64,000 nt of DNA from an uncultured Bacteroidota bacterium (GTDB taxonomy: Bacteria; Bacteroidota; Bacteroidia; Flavobacteriales; Flavobacteriaceae). Below the pieces are notes generated by a model, which was given only the letters and a program-made list of their open reading frames with translations, was not told where the DNA came from and made no database searches. Location of the stretch: NCBI GenBank assembly GCA_902622595.1, contig CACNQM010000003.1, forward strand, positions 124,001 to 188,000. Reading direction: 5' to 3'. This document shows, in pieces, positions 41,869 to 52,641 of this stretch; the stretch's first letter is position 1, and each line of letters begins with the position of its first letter. The position numbers and the translations under genes were made by a program.

Positions 41869-42984
41869 CTAAAATTTATATATTTCGTCCAAAGTTAGTA
41901 GTTTTTTATATCTCTTTTCAGAAATTACTCTATATACATAGTTTTTTACTTTTTTACATTCGTCAACTTTGACCACTCTTGAATTTAATTTTTTCTCGGT
42001 GTTTATATTGTTAAAAAGGTCAAAATAACCATATCCAAGAACTTTCTCATTTTTTAATAGAATGAATCCTTTCTCATCATCTTTTTTTCCAGAAAATGTA
42101 ATTATGAAGTTTTTTTTATCATAAACAATTTGTGGGATATCAATTTTGTAAAATAACTTTGGATCAATATTGTTATTAATCTTAGGTTTTAAAGATTTTA
42201 TTTCGTGAATAGCCTTTAAAATTGCGATTTCAATATTGCCAGTTTTATGGACTTTAATAGATTTAAAATTATTTTGAACATACTTTGGGATAAACTTTTT
42301 ACTTGTAAATAGCTTTATAACTTTATTTTTAATGTCCTTGCTATAATCAATATAAATCAATTTCTTATTTTTATTGTAGATGTAAAATACTCCAGTTGTA
42401 TTATCTAAAGTTTCAATTATGTTTTTAAATATTGAACTTATACTTTCACCCGGAAACTCAACTATGCTTCTTTTAATAATTTCTTGATTAATATCCTTTT
42501 CAATTAAAATTTTCAGAAGTTCAACAGTTGCAAGTGCGTCTCCACTAGCTCTGTGACGGTCTTTTAAAGGTATTCCGAGACTTCTAGATAATCTTCCGAG
42601 TTTATAAGAATCCTGTTCTGGTAGTAATTCTTGAGATAATATTACCGTGCATAAGGACTTCATTGAGAACTCAAATCCAAGTCTTTTAAATTCTAACTGA
42701 AGAATTCTATAATCAAATTGAGCATTATGAGCAACAAGAATCGATTCAGATGTTATCTCAATAATTCTCTTTGCAACTTCTTGAAACTTTGGTGCTGACT
42801 GAACCATATCAGAGGTAATTCCAGTAAGTTTTTCAACATAGGGATGAATATCTCTTTGTGGATTAACGAGACTAATAAATTGATCAGTTATGTATACTCC
42901 ATCAAACTTATATGCTGCAACTTCAATAATTGATTCCTCATTAAATTTCCCACCAGTAGTTTCTAAATCAATAATTGTATACAT
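41869..42984 (-). CDS. PolIII-epsilon-like 3'-5' exonuclease with C-terminal GIY-YIG-like domain
   Basis: YTIIDLETTGGKFNEESIIEVAA, VAHNAQFDYRIL, HRASGDALATVELL; C-terminal TTGVFYIYNKNKKLIYIDYSKDIKNKV. Confidence 0.9.
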   Translation of the reverse strand: MYTIIDLETTGGKFNEESIIEVAAYKFDGVYITDQFISLVNPQRDIHPYVEKLTGITSDMVQSAPKFQEVAKRIIEITSESILVAHNAQFDYRILQLEFKRLGFEFSMKSLCTVILSQELLPEQDSYKLGRLSRSLGIPLKDRHRASGDALATVELLKILIEKDINQEIIKRSIVEFPGESISSIFKNIIETLDNTTGVFYIYNKNKKLIYIDYSKDIKNKVIKLFTSKKFIPKYVQNNFKSIKVHKTGNIEIAILKAIHEIKSLKPKINNNIDPKLFYKIDIPQIVYDKKNFIITFSGKKDDEKGFILLKNEKVLGYGYFDLFNNINTEKKLNSRVVKVDECKKVKNYVYRVISEKRYKKLLTLDEIYKF

Positions 42985-43634
42985 TAATAATTTCTTTTAC
43001 CAAAAATTTTACTCCCAATTCTAATCATATTTGAACCATTTTTTAGTGCAATATTATAATCATCGCTCATTCCTATTGATAGAACTTTAAATTTAGGATC
43101 AATTGAGGCCATTTCATCATAAATTCTCTTAATCATTTTGAATTCCTTATCAATTAATTCAATATCATTAGTGAATGTAGCCATTCCCATTAAACCAATA
43201 ATATTTATGTTCTCGTATGTTCCCAAGCTTTTGTAAAAGTGTCTGAAATCTTCTATTTTAAGTCCAAATTTTGAATCTTCTTTCGAAATTTTAATTTGTA
43301 TAAGACAATTAATTATTCTTTCCTCTTTTTTAGCCTGCTTATCAATTTCTTTTGCTAATGATATTCTATCTAATGAATGAATTAGGTTAATAAACCTTGC
43401 TATATATTTTACTTTATTCTTTTGAAGATGACCAATCATGTGCCATTCAATGTCATCTGGTAATTTACTTTGCTTATCTACAATTTCTTGGACTCTATTT
43501 TCTCCAAATTTCAATTGTCCATAATTATATGCCTCCTTTATTTCCTTTATGGTTCTGGTCTTGGAGACAGCTATTAAATCTGCCTTATCCAATATCTCAT
43601 TTTTAATATTTGAAATTTGCTGTTCTATACTCAT
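42984..43634 (-). CDS. YggS-family pyridoxal-phosphate homeostasis protein
   Basis: LIAVSKTRTIKEIKEAY, FGENRVQEIVDK, WHMIGHLQKNKVKYI, LSIGMSDDYNIALKNGSNMIRIG. Confidence 0.95.
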   Translation of the reverse strand: MSIEQQISNIKNEILDKADLIAVSKTRTIKEIKEAYNYGQLKFGENRVQEIVDKQSKLPDDIEWHMIGHLQKNKVKYIARFINLIHSLDRISLAKEIDKQAKKEERIINCLIQIKISKEDSKFGLKIEDFRHFYKSLGTYENINIIGLMGMATFTNDIELIDKEFKMIKRIYDEMASIDPKFKVLSIGMSDDYNIALKNGSNMIRIGSKIFGKRNY

Positions 43635-44587
43635 AATTGGCGCATTATCTCCTCTGCAACTTCAAGAGCTTTGATACCATCATTTAAGCTTACTTTTGAA
43701 TCACTATTAAATTTAATTGATTCATAAAAGTCATTAAGTTCAGCTTCTATAGAATTTATACTTTGAACTTCAGGGTTTTCAAAGAAAATAACTTTTTCTT
43801 CACCTAAATTATTTTTAACAATTAGGGAGTTTTCTGCTTCACCTTTATGCTTATCTCTAATTTTTACCACTTGAAACTCTTTCTCTAAAAAATTTATTGA
43901 TATGTATGCATCTTCTTGAAAAATTCTAGTTTTTCTCATTTTTTTTAAAGAAATTCTGCTTGACGTTAAATTTGCAATACATCCATCTTCAAATTCTATT
44001 CTAGCATTTGCAATGTCAGGAGTTGAGCTAATTATAGAGACACCTGATGCATCTATTCTTTTGACGTTTGACTTATTAATACTTAATATTATATCTATAT
44101 CGTGGATCATTAGATCCATAATAACAGAAACATCAGTTCCTCTAGGATTAAAGTCAGATAGTCTATGAGATTCAATAAATTTTGGATTCTTAATAAATTC
44201 CCTACATGAAATAAATGCCTCGTTATACCTTTCAACAAAACCAACTTGACCAATTATACCTTTTTCCATAGCCATAGTTTCGATTACCTTGGCTTCATTA
44301 GAATCGTTTGTTAGTGGCTTTTCAACAAATATATGTTTCCCTTTATCTATACATTCTTTTGCAATTTCAAAATGTGTAGTTGTAGGAGAGACAATCACAG
44401 CTGCATCAATCTTCTCGATTAATAAATGAAGTTCTTTAAAGAAAAAATAGCCTTTTTCTTGTGATAGTTTCTCAGAATTAAATACATCCGTATCATAAAA
44501 ACCTATAAGTTCAAAATCTGACTTATTCAATATGTTTAAATGGATCTTTCCAAGGTGTCCTGCACCTATTACTCCAACCTTAATCAT
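43631..44587 (-). CDS. Gfo/Idh/MocA-family oxidoreductase
   Basis: VGVIGAGHLGKIHLNIL, GKHIFVEKPLT. Confidence 0.93.
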   Translation of the reverse strand: MIKVGVIGAGHLGKIHLNILNKSDFELIGFYDTDVFNSEKLSQEKGYFFFKELHLLIEKIDAAVIVSPTTTHFEIAKECIDKGKHIFVEKPLTNDSNEAKVIETMAMEKGIIGQVGFVERYNEAFISCREFIKNPKFIESHRLSDFNPRGTDVSVIMDLMIHDIDIILSINKSNVKRIDASGVSIISSTPDIANARIEFEDGCIANLTSSRISLKKMRKTRIFQEDAYISINFLEKEFQVVKIRDKHKGEAENSLIVKNNLGEEKVIFFENPEVQSINSIEAELNDFYESIKFNSDSKVSLNDGIKALEVAEEIMRQL

Positions 44588-44609
44588 ATGCTAAAAATAC
44601 AATCTTCTT

Positions 44610-45287
44610 TTGGAATTTTCGACTATTAATTTAATATTAGTGAATGTGGAAGATAACTTTAAATTTCATGGTAGAAGAAGACTATTAGCCCTGGAACTAA
44701 AAAAGAAGGGAATTGTCAATAAACAAATAATTAAGTCAATTGAGAGTGTTCCTCGACATTTATTTGTTGATCCTGGTTTATCTGAGCAAGCATATGTAGA
44801 CAAGGCTTTACCAATTGAATCTAATCAAACTATCTCGCAGCCCTATACAGTTGCTTTCCAGACTCAATTATTAAATCCTGTCAGTGGTGAAAAAATTTTA
44901 GAAATTGGAACAGGATCTGGATACCAAACTTCAATTTTATGTTTTCTTAAAACAGATGTGTATACTATCGAAAGAAATCACAATTTATTTAGATCAACTA
45001 CCAAACTATTTAATAGGCTAAATATTAATCCAGTTAGATTTAAATATGGAGATGGATATAAGGGATTGATAGATGATTCCCCATTTGACGGAATTTTAAT
45101 TACAGCAGGCTCCCAAAATGTTCCAGAGGATTTACTAAAACAGCTTAAGGTAGGAGGGAGGATGGTAGTACCAATTGGAAAAAAAATACAGGTTATGACT
45201 AAAATTACCAGAATTAGTATTAATGATTTTAAAAAAGAGACTTTTGGTAATTTTAAGTTTGTTCCAATGCTGAAAGAAAAAGATTAG
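44610..45287 (+). CDS. pcm: Protein-L-isoaspartate O-methyltransferase; real start probably GTG at 44640
   Basis: SVPRHLFVD, YVDKALPIESNQTISQPYTVAFQT, LEIGTGSGYQT. Confidence 0.94.
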   Translation: MEFSTINLILVNVEDNFKFHGRRRLLALELKKKGIVNKQIIKSIESVPRHLFVDPGLSEQAYVDKALPIESNQTISQPYTVAFQTQLLNPVSGEKILEIGTGSGYQTSILCFLKTDVYTIERNHNLFRSTTKLFNRLNINPVRFKYGDGYKGLIDDSPFDGILITAGSQNVPEDLLKQLKVGGRMVVPIGKKIQVMTKITRISINDFKKETFGNFKFVPMLKEKD

Positions 45288-45742
45288 TTATTGAAATTTT
45301 TCTTAATTCTCTTTAAACTAATTTTACTTTCTCTGTCTTTTATTACATTTCTCTTATCAAACTCTCTTTTTCCTTTTGCAACTGAAACATTGAGTTTTGC
45401 AATTCCTTTTTTACTTATGAACAGTGATAATGCTACAACAGTAATTCCAGCATCCTTGACTTGTTTTTGAATCTTTTTTAATTCTTGTTTATTTAATAAT
45501 AATTTTCTTCTTCTCTTAGGATTATAGTCTCTTTCATTTGAATTTTTATATTCATCAACATGCATATTTACAACAAAAAGCTCATCACCATTAAACTCAC
45601 AATATGAGTTATTTAAAGAAGCTTTAGCATTTCTAATAGATTTAATTTCATTACCAGTTAAAACAATACCACACGTATATTTATCTAACAATGAATAATC
45701 ATATTTAGCTTTCTTGTTATTTATGTTTATCGAATTATTCAC
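45284..45742 (-). CDS. smpB: SsrA-binding protein
   Basis: NNKKAKYDYSLLDKYTCGIVLTGNEIKSIRNAKASL, AKGKREFDKR. Confidence 0.96.
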   Translation of the reverse strand: MNNSININNKKAKYDYSLLDKYTCGIVLTGNEIKSIRNAKASLNNSYCEFNGDELFVVNMHVDEYKNSNERDYNPKRRRKLLLNKQELKKIQKQVKDAGITVVALSLFISKKGIAKLNVSVAKGKREFDKRNVIKDRESKISLKRIKKNFNN

Positions 45743-45847
45743 TATGTAAAATTACAAATAAGAATTGTTTATAACTAGTTGATTTATATAATAGAAAACA
45801 AATAAAGTCGAGTTCCTATTTTATTAATTTAGCATTTTATAAATAAC

Positions 45848-47122
45848 ATGAACAATCAAGATCAAATCTTTAGTCTTATTAAAGAAGAAAAAAATAGACA
45901 GCTAGGTGGATTAGAACTAATAGCGTCTGAAAATTTTACTAGTGATAATGTAATGAAAGCAACAGGATCAATTCTCACTAATAAATATGCAGAAGGTTAT
46001 CCTGGAAAACGATACTATGGTGGGTGTGAGGTTGTAGATAAAATTGAGAATGTTGCTATTGATCGTCTGAAGACACTCTTTAACGTTGAATATGCAAATG
46101 TTCAGCCTCATTCGGGTTCACAGGCCAATACAGCAGTATTTGATGCTTTTTTGAAACCTGGAGATAAAATTCTTGGTCTTGATTTAGCACATGGCGGACA
46201 TCTAACTCATGGATCAAATGTTAATTTTTCAGGTAAAATTTATAATTCAAGTTTTTATGGAGTTACTAATGAAGGAATTTTTGATTACAATGAAATTCTG
46301 GAGAGAGCAAAAGAAGCCAAGCCAAATCTAATAATAGTTGGAGCTTCAGCCTACTCAAGAGACATTGACTTTTCAAAGTTTAGAGATATAGCAGACGAAG
46401 TTGGCGCATTTCTTCATGCAGATATTGCTCATCCGTCAGGATTAATTGCAAAAGGTTTTCTTAGTGACCCTGTTCCACATTGTCACGTAATTACCTCCAC
46501 AACACATAAGACACTTAGAGGCCCAAGAGGAGGTATAATAATGATGGGTAAAGATTTTGATAATCCATTTGATTTAAAATTAAAAAATGGAAATTTAAAA
46601 AAAATGTCTTCGGTTTTAGATTCCGCTATATTTCCAGGTAATCAAGGAGGTCCTCTAGAACATGTAATAGCAGCTAAAGCAATTGCCTTTGGAGAAGCTC
46701 TTGAACCTCAATTTGAAAAATATATTAATCAAGTCATCTCCAATGCATCAAGATTATCAGAGAACTTGACTAATCTTGGTTACAATATAGTTTCAGGTGG
46801 AACAGATAATCATCTTCTTCTAATTGATTTAAGTAATAAAAATATATCTGGTAAAGATGCTGAGAGAGTCTTGGGTCTATCAAATATTACAGTAAATAAA
46901 AATATGGTTCCTTTTGACGATAAATCTCCTTTTGTAACAAGTGGAATTAGAATTGGTACACCTGCAATTACAACAAGAGGCCTAATTGAAAGTGACATGG
47001 ATTTTGTTGCAGAATCTATTGATGCATCTATACTTAATAGTGAAAATAATGAAATATTGGCTGATATAAGCAATAGAGTTGAATCTTACATGATCGATAG
47101 ACCTTTATTCTCAACTATTTAG
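45848..47122 (+). CDS. glyA: Serine hydroxymethyltransferase
   Basis: [70 protein letters not shown]. Confidence 0.98.
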   Translation: MNNQDQIFSLIKEEKNRQLGGLELIASENFTSDNVMKATGSILTNKYAEGYPGKRYYGGCEVVDKIENVAIDRLKTLFNVEYANVQPHSGSQANTAVFDAFLKPGDKILGLDLAHGGHLTHGSNVNFSGKIYNSSFYGVTNEGIFDYNEILERAKEAKPNLIIVGASAYSRDIDFSKFRDIADEVGAFLHADIAHPSGLIAKGFLSDPVPHCHVITSTTHKTLRGPRGGIIMMGKDFDNPFDLKLKNGNLKKMSSVLDSAIFPGNQGGPLEHVIAAKAIAFGEALEPQFEKYINQVISNASRLSENLTNLGYNIVSGGTDNHLLLIDLSNKNISGKDAERVLGLSNITVNKNMVPFDDKSPFVTSGIRIGTPAITTRGLIESDMDFVAESIDASILNSENNEILADISNRVESYMIDRPLFSTI

Positions 47123-48128
47123 AAACTACTTCAACTTCAAAAAGTTTATCCCAATTTTTCCCAGTAACGAAAATTTTTCCATCAAAATATGCTATACCAT
47201 TCATTACATCCAGATCAGGTTTTTGTGTAACTCTATCTCGTATTCCAGAAAAATCTATTACTTTCTCTACTGCACCATTCAATGGATTAATTACAATTAC
47301 AACATCACGATTAAATTGATATGTATTAGCATATATTTTTCCATCTATGTATTCTAATTCATTAATATTCTTAATTTTTGATCTATTTGTTAATACTTCA
47401 ATAAATCTTATTTCCTCAAGAGTCTCAGGATCCAAAATCCAGATTTTATTTGTTCCATCTGATTTATAGATAAAACTTCCATCATTACATAAACCCCATC
47501 CCTCTTTACTTTTTCCATAATCAAAGTTTCCAATTTTATTAAAATCTAAATCATAAATGAATCCAATATTATTTTTCCAAGTAAGTTGATAAATTTTGTC
47601 ATTAATAATAGTAAGACCCTCTCCAAAATACTCGTAGTCAAGCTTAACAATATTTAGTATTTCCCCACTTTTATAATCTGATTTTCTTAAAGTTGATTTA
47701 CCATTTAATCCAGTACTTTCATACAATTGGTTGTTGTAAAATTCAAGCCCTTGGGTGTATGCATTTTTATCATGTTTATATTCAGTAATTACTTTATATG
47801 TCATTATCTCAGGTTCAATATTAGAATAAATATCAAATTTTTGATTAATCGAAATTATCTCGTTATTTGAGAATATTTTAGCAGCTACATTATTTTCTCC
47901 GACTTTGTAATCAACTAATTTTACTTCGTTTGAGACTAATTTATCATTTAAGTAATATTCAATAGAATCGATAATATTGTTATTAGTTGAAATAATATTA
48001 ATAGAGATCTTATCATCAATCAAAATTTTGTCACCTGAAGATTTAATCTGTATTTTAAATCCACTACTTGGATCTGGATTACAGTTTAGTATTAACAAAA
48101 AGAAGAAAAAAATAATACTATGTTTCAT
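47115..48128 (-). CDS. Glutaminyl-peptide cyclotransferase (plant/bacterial type), lipoprotein
   Basis: Lipobox [48 protein letters not shown]. Confidence 0.92.
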   Translation of the reverse strand: MKHSIIFFFFLLILNCNPDPSSGFKIQIKSSGDKILIDDKISINIISTNNNIIDSIEYYLNDKLVSNEVKLVDYKVGENNVAAKIFSNNEIISINQKFDIYSNIEPEIMTYKVITEYKHDKNAYTQGLEFYNNQLYESTGLNGKSTLRKSDYKSGEILNIVKLDYEYFGEGLTIINDKIYQLTWKNNIGFIYDLDFNKIGNFDYGKSKEGWGLCNDGSFIYKSDGTNKIWILDPETLEEIRFIEVLTNRSKIKNINELEYIDGKIYANTYQFNRDVVIVINPLNGAVEKVIDFSGIRDRVTQKPDLDVMNGIAYFDGKIFVTGKNWDKLFEVEVVSK

Positions 48129-48162
48129 GAATTAAATTTATTACTAATATATTTAATAAATA

Positions 48163-48954
48163 ATGAGTAAAGTAATATTAATTACGGGAACATCATCAGG
48201 TTTTGGCAAATCAATTGCTGAAAAGCTTCACTCTCAAGGTTATACTGTAATTGGCACATCAAGAAACGCAGATAAAATAAATTCTGCTTTCAAGACTATG
48301 AAGCTTGACATAAATAATTATGAAATGTCAAAGAATTTAATTGATAACATTATTAATTTATATGGTAAAATTGACATACTAATAAATAATGCTGGGATAA
48401 ATATTACAGGCCCTATTGAAACTGCTAATATGTCAGATATTAAAAAAGTTTTTGATACAAATTTTTTTAGTCATGTAAATATGATCCAAAAAGTTCTCCC
48501 TAATATGCGATCAAATAATAAAGGATTAATAATAAATATTACATCAATAGCTGGATATTTGGGTTTACCATACTGGGGAACATATTGTGCTTCAAAGTCC
48601 TCTTTCAATATTATTGCTGAAAGTCTTAACATTGAACTTAAAAAATATAATGTTGATGTAGTTAATATTTCACCTGGAGATTATAAAACTGAAATATCTT
48701 TAAATCGAGTTGATAGGCTTGAAAGTGCCTCTCCTTATTATAATGAATACAAAAATGTTATAAATAGTGTTAACAGTAAGATGAAACATGGAAGAGATCC
48801 AAATGAGGTTGCTGAGTTGGTATCAAAAATTATTAATGAAAAAAATCCTAAAATTAATTACCTTGTGGGTGGATTTCTCGAAAAAAAAATCACTTTGAAA
48901 AGTTTACTTTCCGACAAAATTTTTCAAAAAATAATAATGAAACTATATAACTAA
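48163..48954 (+). CDS. Short-chain dehydrogenase/reductase
   Basis: ITGTSSGFGKSIAEKL, INNAGI, YCASKSSF. Confidence 0.93.
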   Translation: MSKVILITGTSSGFGKSIAEKLHSQGYTVIGTSRNADKINSAFKTMKLDINNYEMSKNLIDNIINLYGKIDILINNAGINITGPIETANMSDIKKVFDTNFFSHVNMIQKVLPNMRSNNKGLIINITSIAGYLGLPYWGTYCASKSSFNIIAESLNIELKKYNVDVVNISPGDYKTEISLNRVDRLESASPYYNEYKNVINSVNSKMKHGRDPNEVAELVSKIINEKNPKINYLVGGFLEKKITLKSLLSDKIFQKIIMKLYN

Positions 48955-48959
48955 ATATT

Positions 48960-49613
48960 ATGAAATTTTTTATTGACACAGCAAACCTAGATCAAATAAA
49001 AGAAGCTCAAGATATGGGAATTCTTGATGGTGTTACTACAAACCCATCTTTGATGGCCAAGGAAGGTATAACAGGTGAAAAAAATATTATTGATCACTAT
49101 CTTAAAATATGTGACATAGTCGATGGTGATGTATCTGCTGAGGTAATTTCAGTAAATTATGACGGAATCATTGAAGAAGGAGAAGCTTTGGCATCCCTTC
49201 ATAAACAAATTGTTATTAAGATTCCCATGATAGAAGATGGTGTAAAAGCCATTAGATATTTTAGTGACAAAGGATTAAAAACTAATTGCACATTAATATT
49301 TTCATCTGGTCAAGCATTGTTAGCTGCTAAGGCTGGTGCTAAATATGTTTCACCTTTTATAGGGAGGCTTGATGATATTTCCACTGATGGTTTAGACCTT
49401 ATATCTGACATAAGAGATATTTATGATAATTATGCTTATAAGACAGAAATTTTAGCTGCATCTATAAGACATACTATGCATATAATTGATTGTGCCAAAA
49501 TAGGAGCAGATGTTATAACTAGTCCTATTTCTGCTATTAAAGGGCTGTTGAAACATCCATTAACAGATATTGGTTTAGCTAAGTTTTTAAGTGACCATAA
49601 AAAAGGAAACTAA
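48960..49613 (+). CDS. Transaldolase / fructose-6-phosphate aldolase-like
   Basis: MKFFIDTANLDQIKEAQDMGILDGVTTNPSLMAKEG, VIKIPM, SPFIGRLDD. Confidence 0.93.
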   Translation: MKFFIDTANLDQIKEAQDMGILDGVTTNPSLMAKEGITGEKNIIDHYLKICDIVDGDVSAEVISVNYDGIIEEGEALASLHKQIVIKIPMIEDGVKAIRYFSDKGLKTNCTLIFSSGQALLAAKAGAKYVSPFIGRLDDISTDGLDLISDIRDIYDNYAYKTEILAASIRHTMHIIDCAKIGADVITSPISAIKGLLKHPLTDIGLAKFLSDHKKGN

Positions 49614-51013
49614 TTTTCTTTTAAAATATTTTCAATTTCGTTAGTAAAAAGATTACTAAATCCATCTATAATTTTTACTTTTTGATCAGTTATAATTGTC
49701 TTATTTAAATATGTTAATACCCAATCCTTGCTTGAACTTTCAAAGTCCTTAAATGAAAATTGGTTTGATAAGTCAAGATTTAATATATTTTGAGCTTGAC
49801 TAACCATATCTGTATATGGCTGAATACATATACCTACAAATCTATAATCTGGAAATTGCAATTTTAATTCCTCCACTCTTCTTATTGTCCTTCTATAATG
49901 ATTCATTTGGGTTTGAGACCAAAAATAAATTAAGGATTTTGAACCTTTTAATTCACTTAAACTGGATTTAGTAGATCCTTCAAAGTCAATAATTTCAATA
50001 TCTGGAAGTGAATTTCCTTTTTTCATTTTTTCTATGTCCCTGTAGAGTTTTGTTATTTCATTCAAATATTGTTCTGATGAGTTTACATAAGTATAATAAT
50101 CAATAAACTCATCATGAAAATCATTATTTTTAAAATTTAGTATTTCCTCAATAGCTGTGGCTCTAGCTAGATTATTTTTTAATAGTTGATCGGTAATTTT
50201 AGAATCAATAATTAAAAGTTTTTTAATATTAAAATCTGTATTATTTTTTTCATAGAAATATACTTTTCCGCTATCTAATGTTTTTTCATTAAAATAGTTC
50301 ATTAAATATGTTATGTAGGGCTCAAAGAGTGATAAATCAGAATCATTTAAGTCCATTCTTTCCCTGTAACTAAAATATTCTTCTCTCTCTGAATTTTTCC
50401 AGTTTCTACCTCTCAATAAGGCATACCTTTCAAGTTTGTTAAAATAATTATATTTTATACTTGCTTTTGTAATGTTTCTTGCAAGTCTTTTTTGATCAGC
50501 ACTCTTATTAAAAAGTTCCCATATCTTATTTTTTTCCTCTATAAGTGAGTCAATTGCTTTCCTGAATATTTTACTCTCTTGTGAATATATTTCAGATATA
50601 TATCCTGTTTCTGAATCATCCAATATAGACATATCAACTAAAAAGTTATTTTTGGATGATCCTTTTCCACTAAATGTTAATGATTCTTTGAAATCTTCAA
50701 CATTTACTCTAATCCAAAGACTATCACCGTTTTCAACTATAATATTTTGATTCTCTGGAACGTGTTCAATTCTATAAATTCCTGGTTTAATATCATGAAT
50801 TTTTTTAAAAAATTTATTTTGTGAATCTAACTGAATTGAATCAATTTTTATATTATTAAAATAGAAGTTTACATAATTTGAAGATGGGTTTATAATTTCT
50901 CCACCAAGAAAAAAACTATCATTTTGATTATCCTCACTACATGAGATTAGGAAAATTGAAATAATAACAGGTATAATTAGTTTTAGAAATTTCAACTTAC
51001 TATTTTTGCGCAT
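49610..51013 (-). CDS. Lipoprotein with C-terminal thioredoxin-like (TlpA-type) domain lacking CxxC
   Basis: Lipobox FLISCS; DUF4369-like beta N-terminus; SLSELKGSKSLIYFWSQTQMNHYRRTIRRVEEL. Confidence 0.75.
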   Translation of the reverse strand: MRKNSKLKFLKLIIPVIISIFLISCSEDNQNDSFFLGGEIINPSSNYVNFYFNNIKIDSIQLDSQNKFFKKIHDIKPGIYRIEHVPENQNIIVENGDSLWIRVNVEDFKESLTFSGKGSSKNNFLVDMSILDDSETGYISEIYSQESKIFRKAIDSLIEEKNKIWELFNKSADQKRLARNITKASIKYNYFNKLERYALLRGRNWKNSEREEYFSYRERMDLNDSDLSLFEPYITYLMNYFNEKTLDSGKVYFYEKNNTDFNIKKLLIIDSKITDQLLKNNLARATAIEEILNFKNNDFHDEFIDYYTYVNSSEQYLNEITKLYRDIEKMKKGNSLPDIEIIDFEGSTKSSLSELKGSKSLIYFWSQTQMNHYRRTIRRVEELKLQFPDYRFVGICIQPYTDMVSQAQNILNLDLSNQFSFKDFESSSKDWVLTYLNKTIITDQKVKIIDGFSNLFTNEIENILKEN

Positions 51014-52640
51014 ATTTATGTTATCAGTATCTAATTTATCGCTTCAATTTGGAAAAAGAATATTATTTGATGAAGTAAATATAACTTTTTCTCCTGGAAA
51101 TTGTTATGGTATTATTGGAGCCAATGGTGCTGGGAAGTCTACTTTTTTAAAAATTTTATCAAAAGATCTTGAGCCTAATACTGGTTCGGTTTTTCTAGAG
51201 CCAGGTAAGAGATTATCTGTGCTCGAGCAAAATCATAACAGATATGATGAAAATACAGTTATTGAGACAGTAATACTTGGAAATCAAAAACTTTTTGAAC
51301 TGAAAAGCGAAATAGACTCTATTTATGCTAAAGAAGATTTCTCTGATAAAGATGCAGATAGAGTGGGAGAGCTTCAGGCGACTTTTGAAGAAATGAATGG
51401 ATGGAATGCAGATGCAGACGCTGCTTTTTTACTTTCAAGCCTAGGAATTTCAGAGGAGATTCACCATAACTCAATGAATGATATTGACCAAAAGGTAAAA
51501 GTGAAAGTTTTATTAGCACAATGTCTATTTGGTAATCCTGATGTTTTAATTATGGATGAGCCAACAAATGATTTAGACTATAGTACTGTTGAGTGGCTTA
51601 CAAATTTTATCAATGAATTTGAAAATACTGTAATTGTTGTTTCTCACGACAGGTTTTTTCTAGACGCTGTATGTACTCATACTTCTGATATTGATTTTAG
51701 TAAAATCAATCATTTTTCGGGCAATTATACTTTCTGGCAGCAATCAAGTGAACTAGCTTCTAAGCAAAAATTACAGCAAAATAAAAAGGCCGAGGAAAAG
51801 AAGAAAGAATTACAAGAATTTATATCTAGATTCTCTGCCAATGTTGCTAAATCTAAACAAGCAACAGCAAGAAAAAAGATGATTGAGAAACTTAATATCG
51901 AAGAGATAAAGCCATCTAGTAGAAGATACCCTGCAATAATCTTTGAGCAAGAAAGAGAAGCTGGTGATCAAATTCTTGAACTTAAGTCTATTTCATATGA
52001 AAAGGATGGGGATGTTTATTTTGGTAATATAAGCTTTAATCTAAATAAAGGTGAAAAGGTTCTTATATTATCTAAAAATTCAAGATCAATTAATTTATTC
52101 TATGATTGTATTTCTGGAAACTTAGAACAAACATCAGGGTCATATAATTGGGGAGTTACAACTACTTCAGGATATTTACCAATGGATAATAATTCATTTT
52201 TTGAGAAAAATATTTCTCTTGTTGATTGGCTTAGACAATGGTCAAACAGTGAAGAGGAAAGGGAGGAATTATTCATAAGGAGTTTTCTTGGAAGAATGCT
52301 CTTTAGTGGAGACGAAGCTTTAAAATCATGTGATGTTCTTTCTGGAGGTGAAAAGGTTAGATGTATGCTGTCCAAAATTATGATGGGAAAACCTAATGTA
52401 CTCCTAATTGATGAACCCACAAACCATCTTGATCTAGAATCAATAACCGCTTTTAATAATTCACTGATTAATTTTAAAGGTACCGTTCTTCTTAGTACTA
52501 ATGATAGAGCTTTTGCTGATTCTGTTGCAAACCGTATCATTGAGATAACACCAAATGGTATTATAGATAGTTACCTTACTTTTAGTGAATATATTGTTGA
52601 TGAAAAAGTAATAACTCAAAGAGAAAAACTTTATAATTAG
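51006..52640 (+). CDS. ABC-F family ATPase; start probably 51018
   Basis: Two NBDs: GIIGANGAGKSTFLKIL...DEPTNDLDYSTVEWL and LSGGEKVRCMLSKIMMGKPNVLLIDEPTNHLDLESI. Confidence 0.96.
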   Translation: MRIFMLSVSNLSLQFGKRILFDEVNITFSPGNCYGIIGANGAGKSTFLKILSKDLEPNTGSVFLEPGKRLSVLEQNHNRYDENTVIETVILGNQKLFELKSEIDSIYAKEDFSDKDADRVGELQATFEEMNGWNADADAAFLLSSLGISEEIHHNSMNDIDQKVKVKVLLAQCLFGNPDVLIMDEPTNDLDYSTVEWLTNFINEFENTVIVVSHDRFFLDAVCTHTSDIDFSKINHFSGNYTFWQQSSELASKQKLQQNKKAEEKKKELQEFISRFSANVAKSKQATARKKMIEKLNIEEIKPSSRRYPAIIFEQEREAGDQILELKSISYEKDGDVYFGNISFNLNKGEKVLILSKNSRSINLFYDCISGNLEQTSGSYNWGVTTTSGYLPMDNNSFFEKNISLVDWLRQWSNSEEEREELFIRSFLGRMLFSGDEALKSCDVLSGGEKVRCMLSKIMMGKPNVLLIDEPTNHLDLESITAFNNSLINFKGTVLLSTNDRAFADSVANRIIEITPNGIIDSYLTFSEYIVDEKVITQREKLYN

Positions 52641-52641
52641 T

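Noticed and set aside
45743-45847. tmRNA or riboswitch in the smpB-glyA gap
   Set aside because: About 105 nt of AT-rich sequence without a tRNA-like end or convincing stable stems
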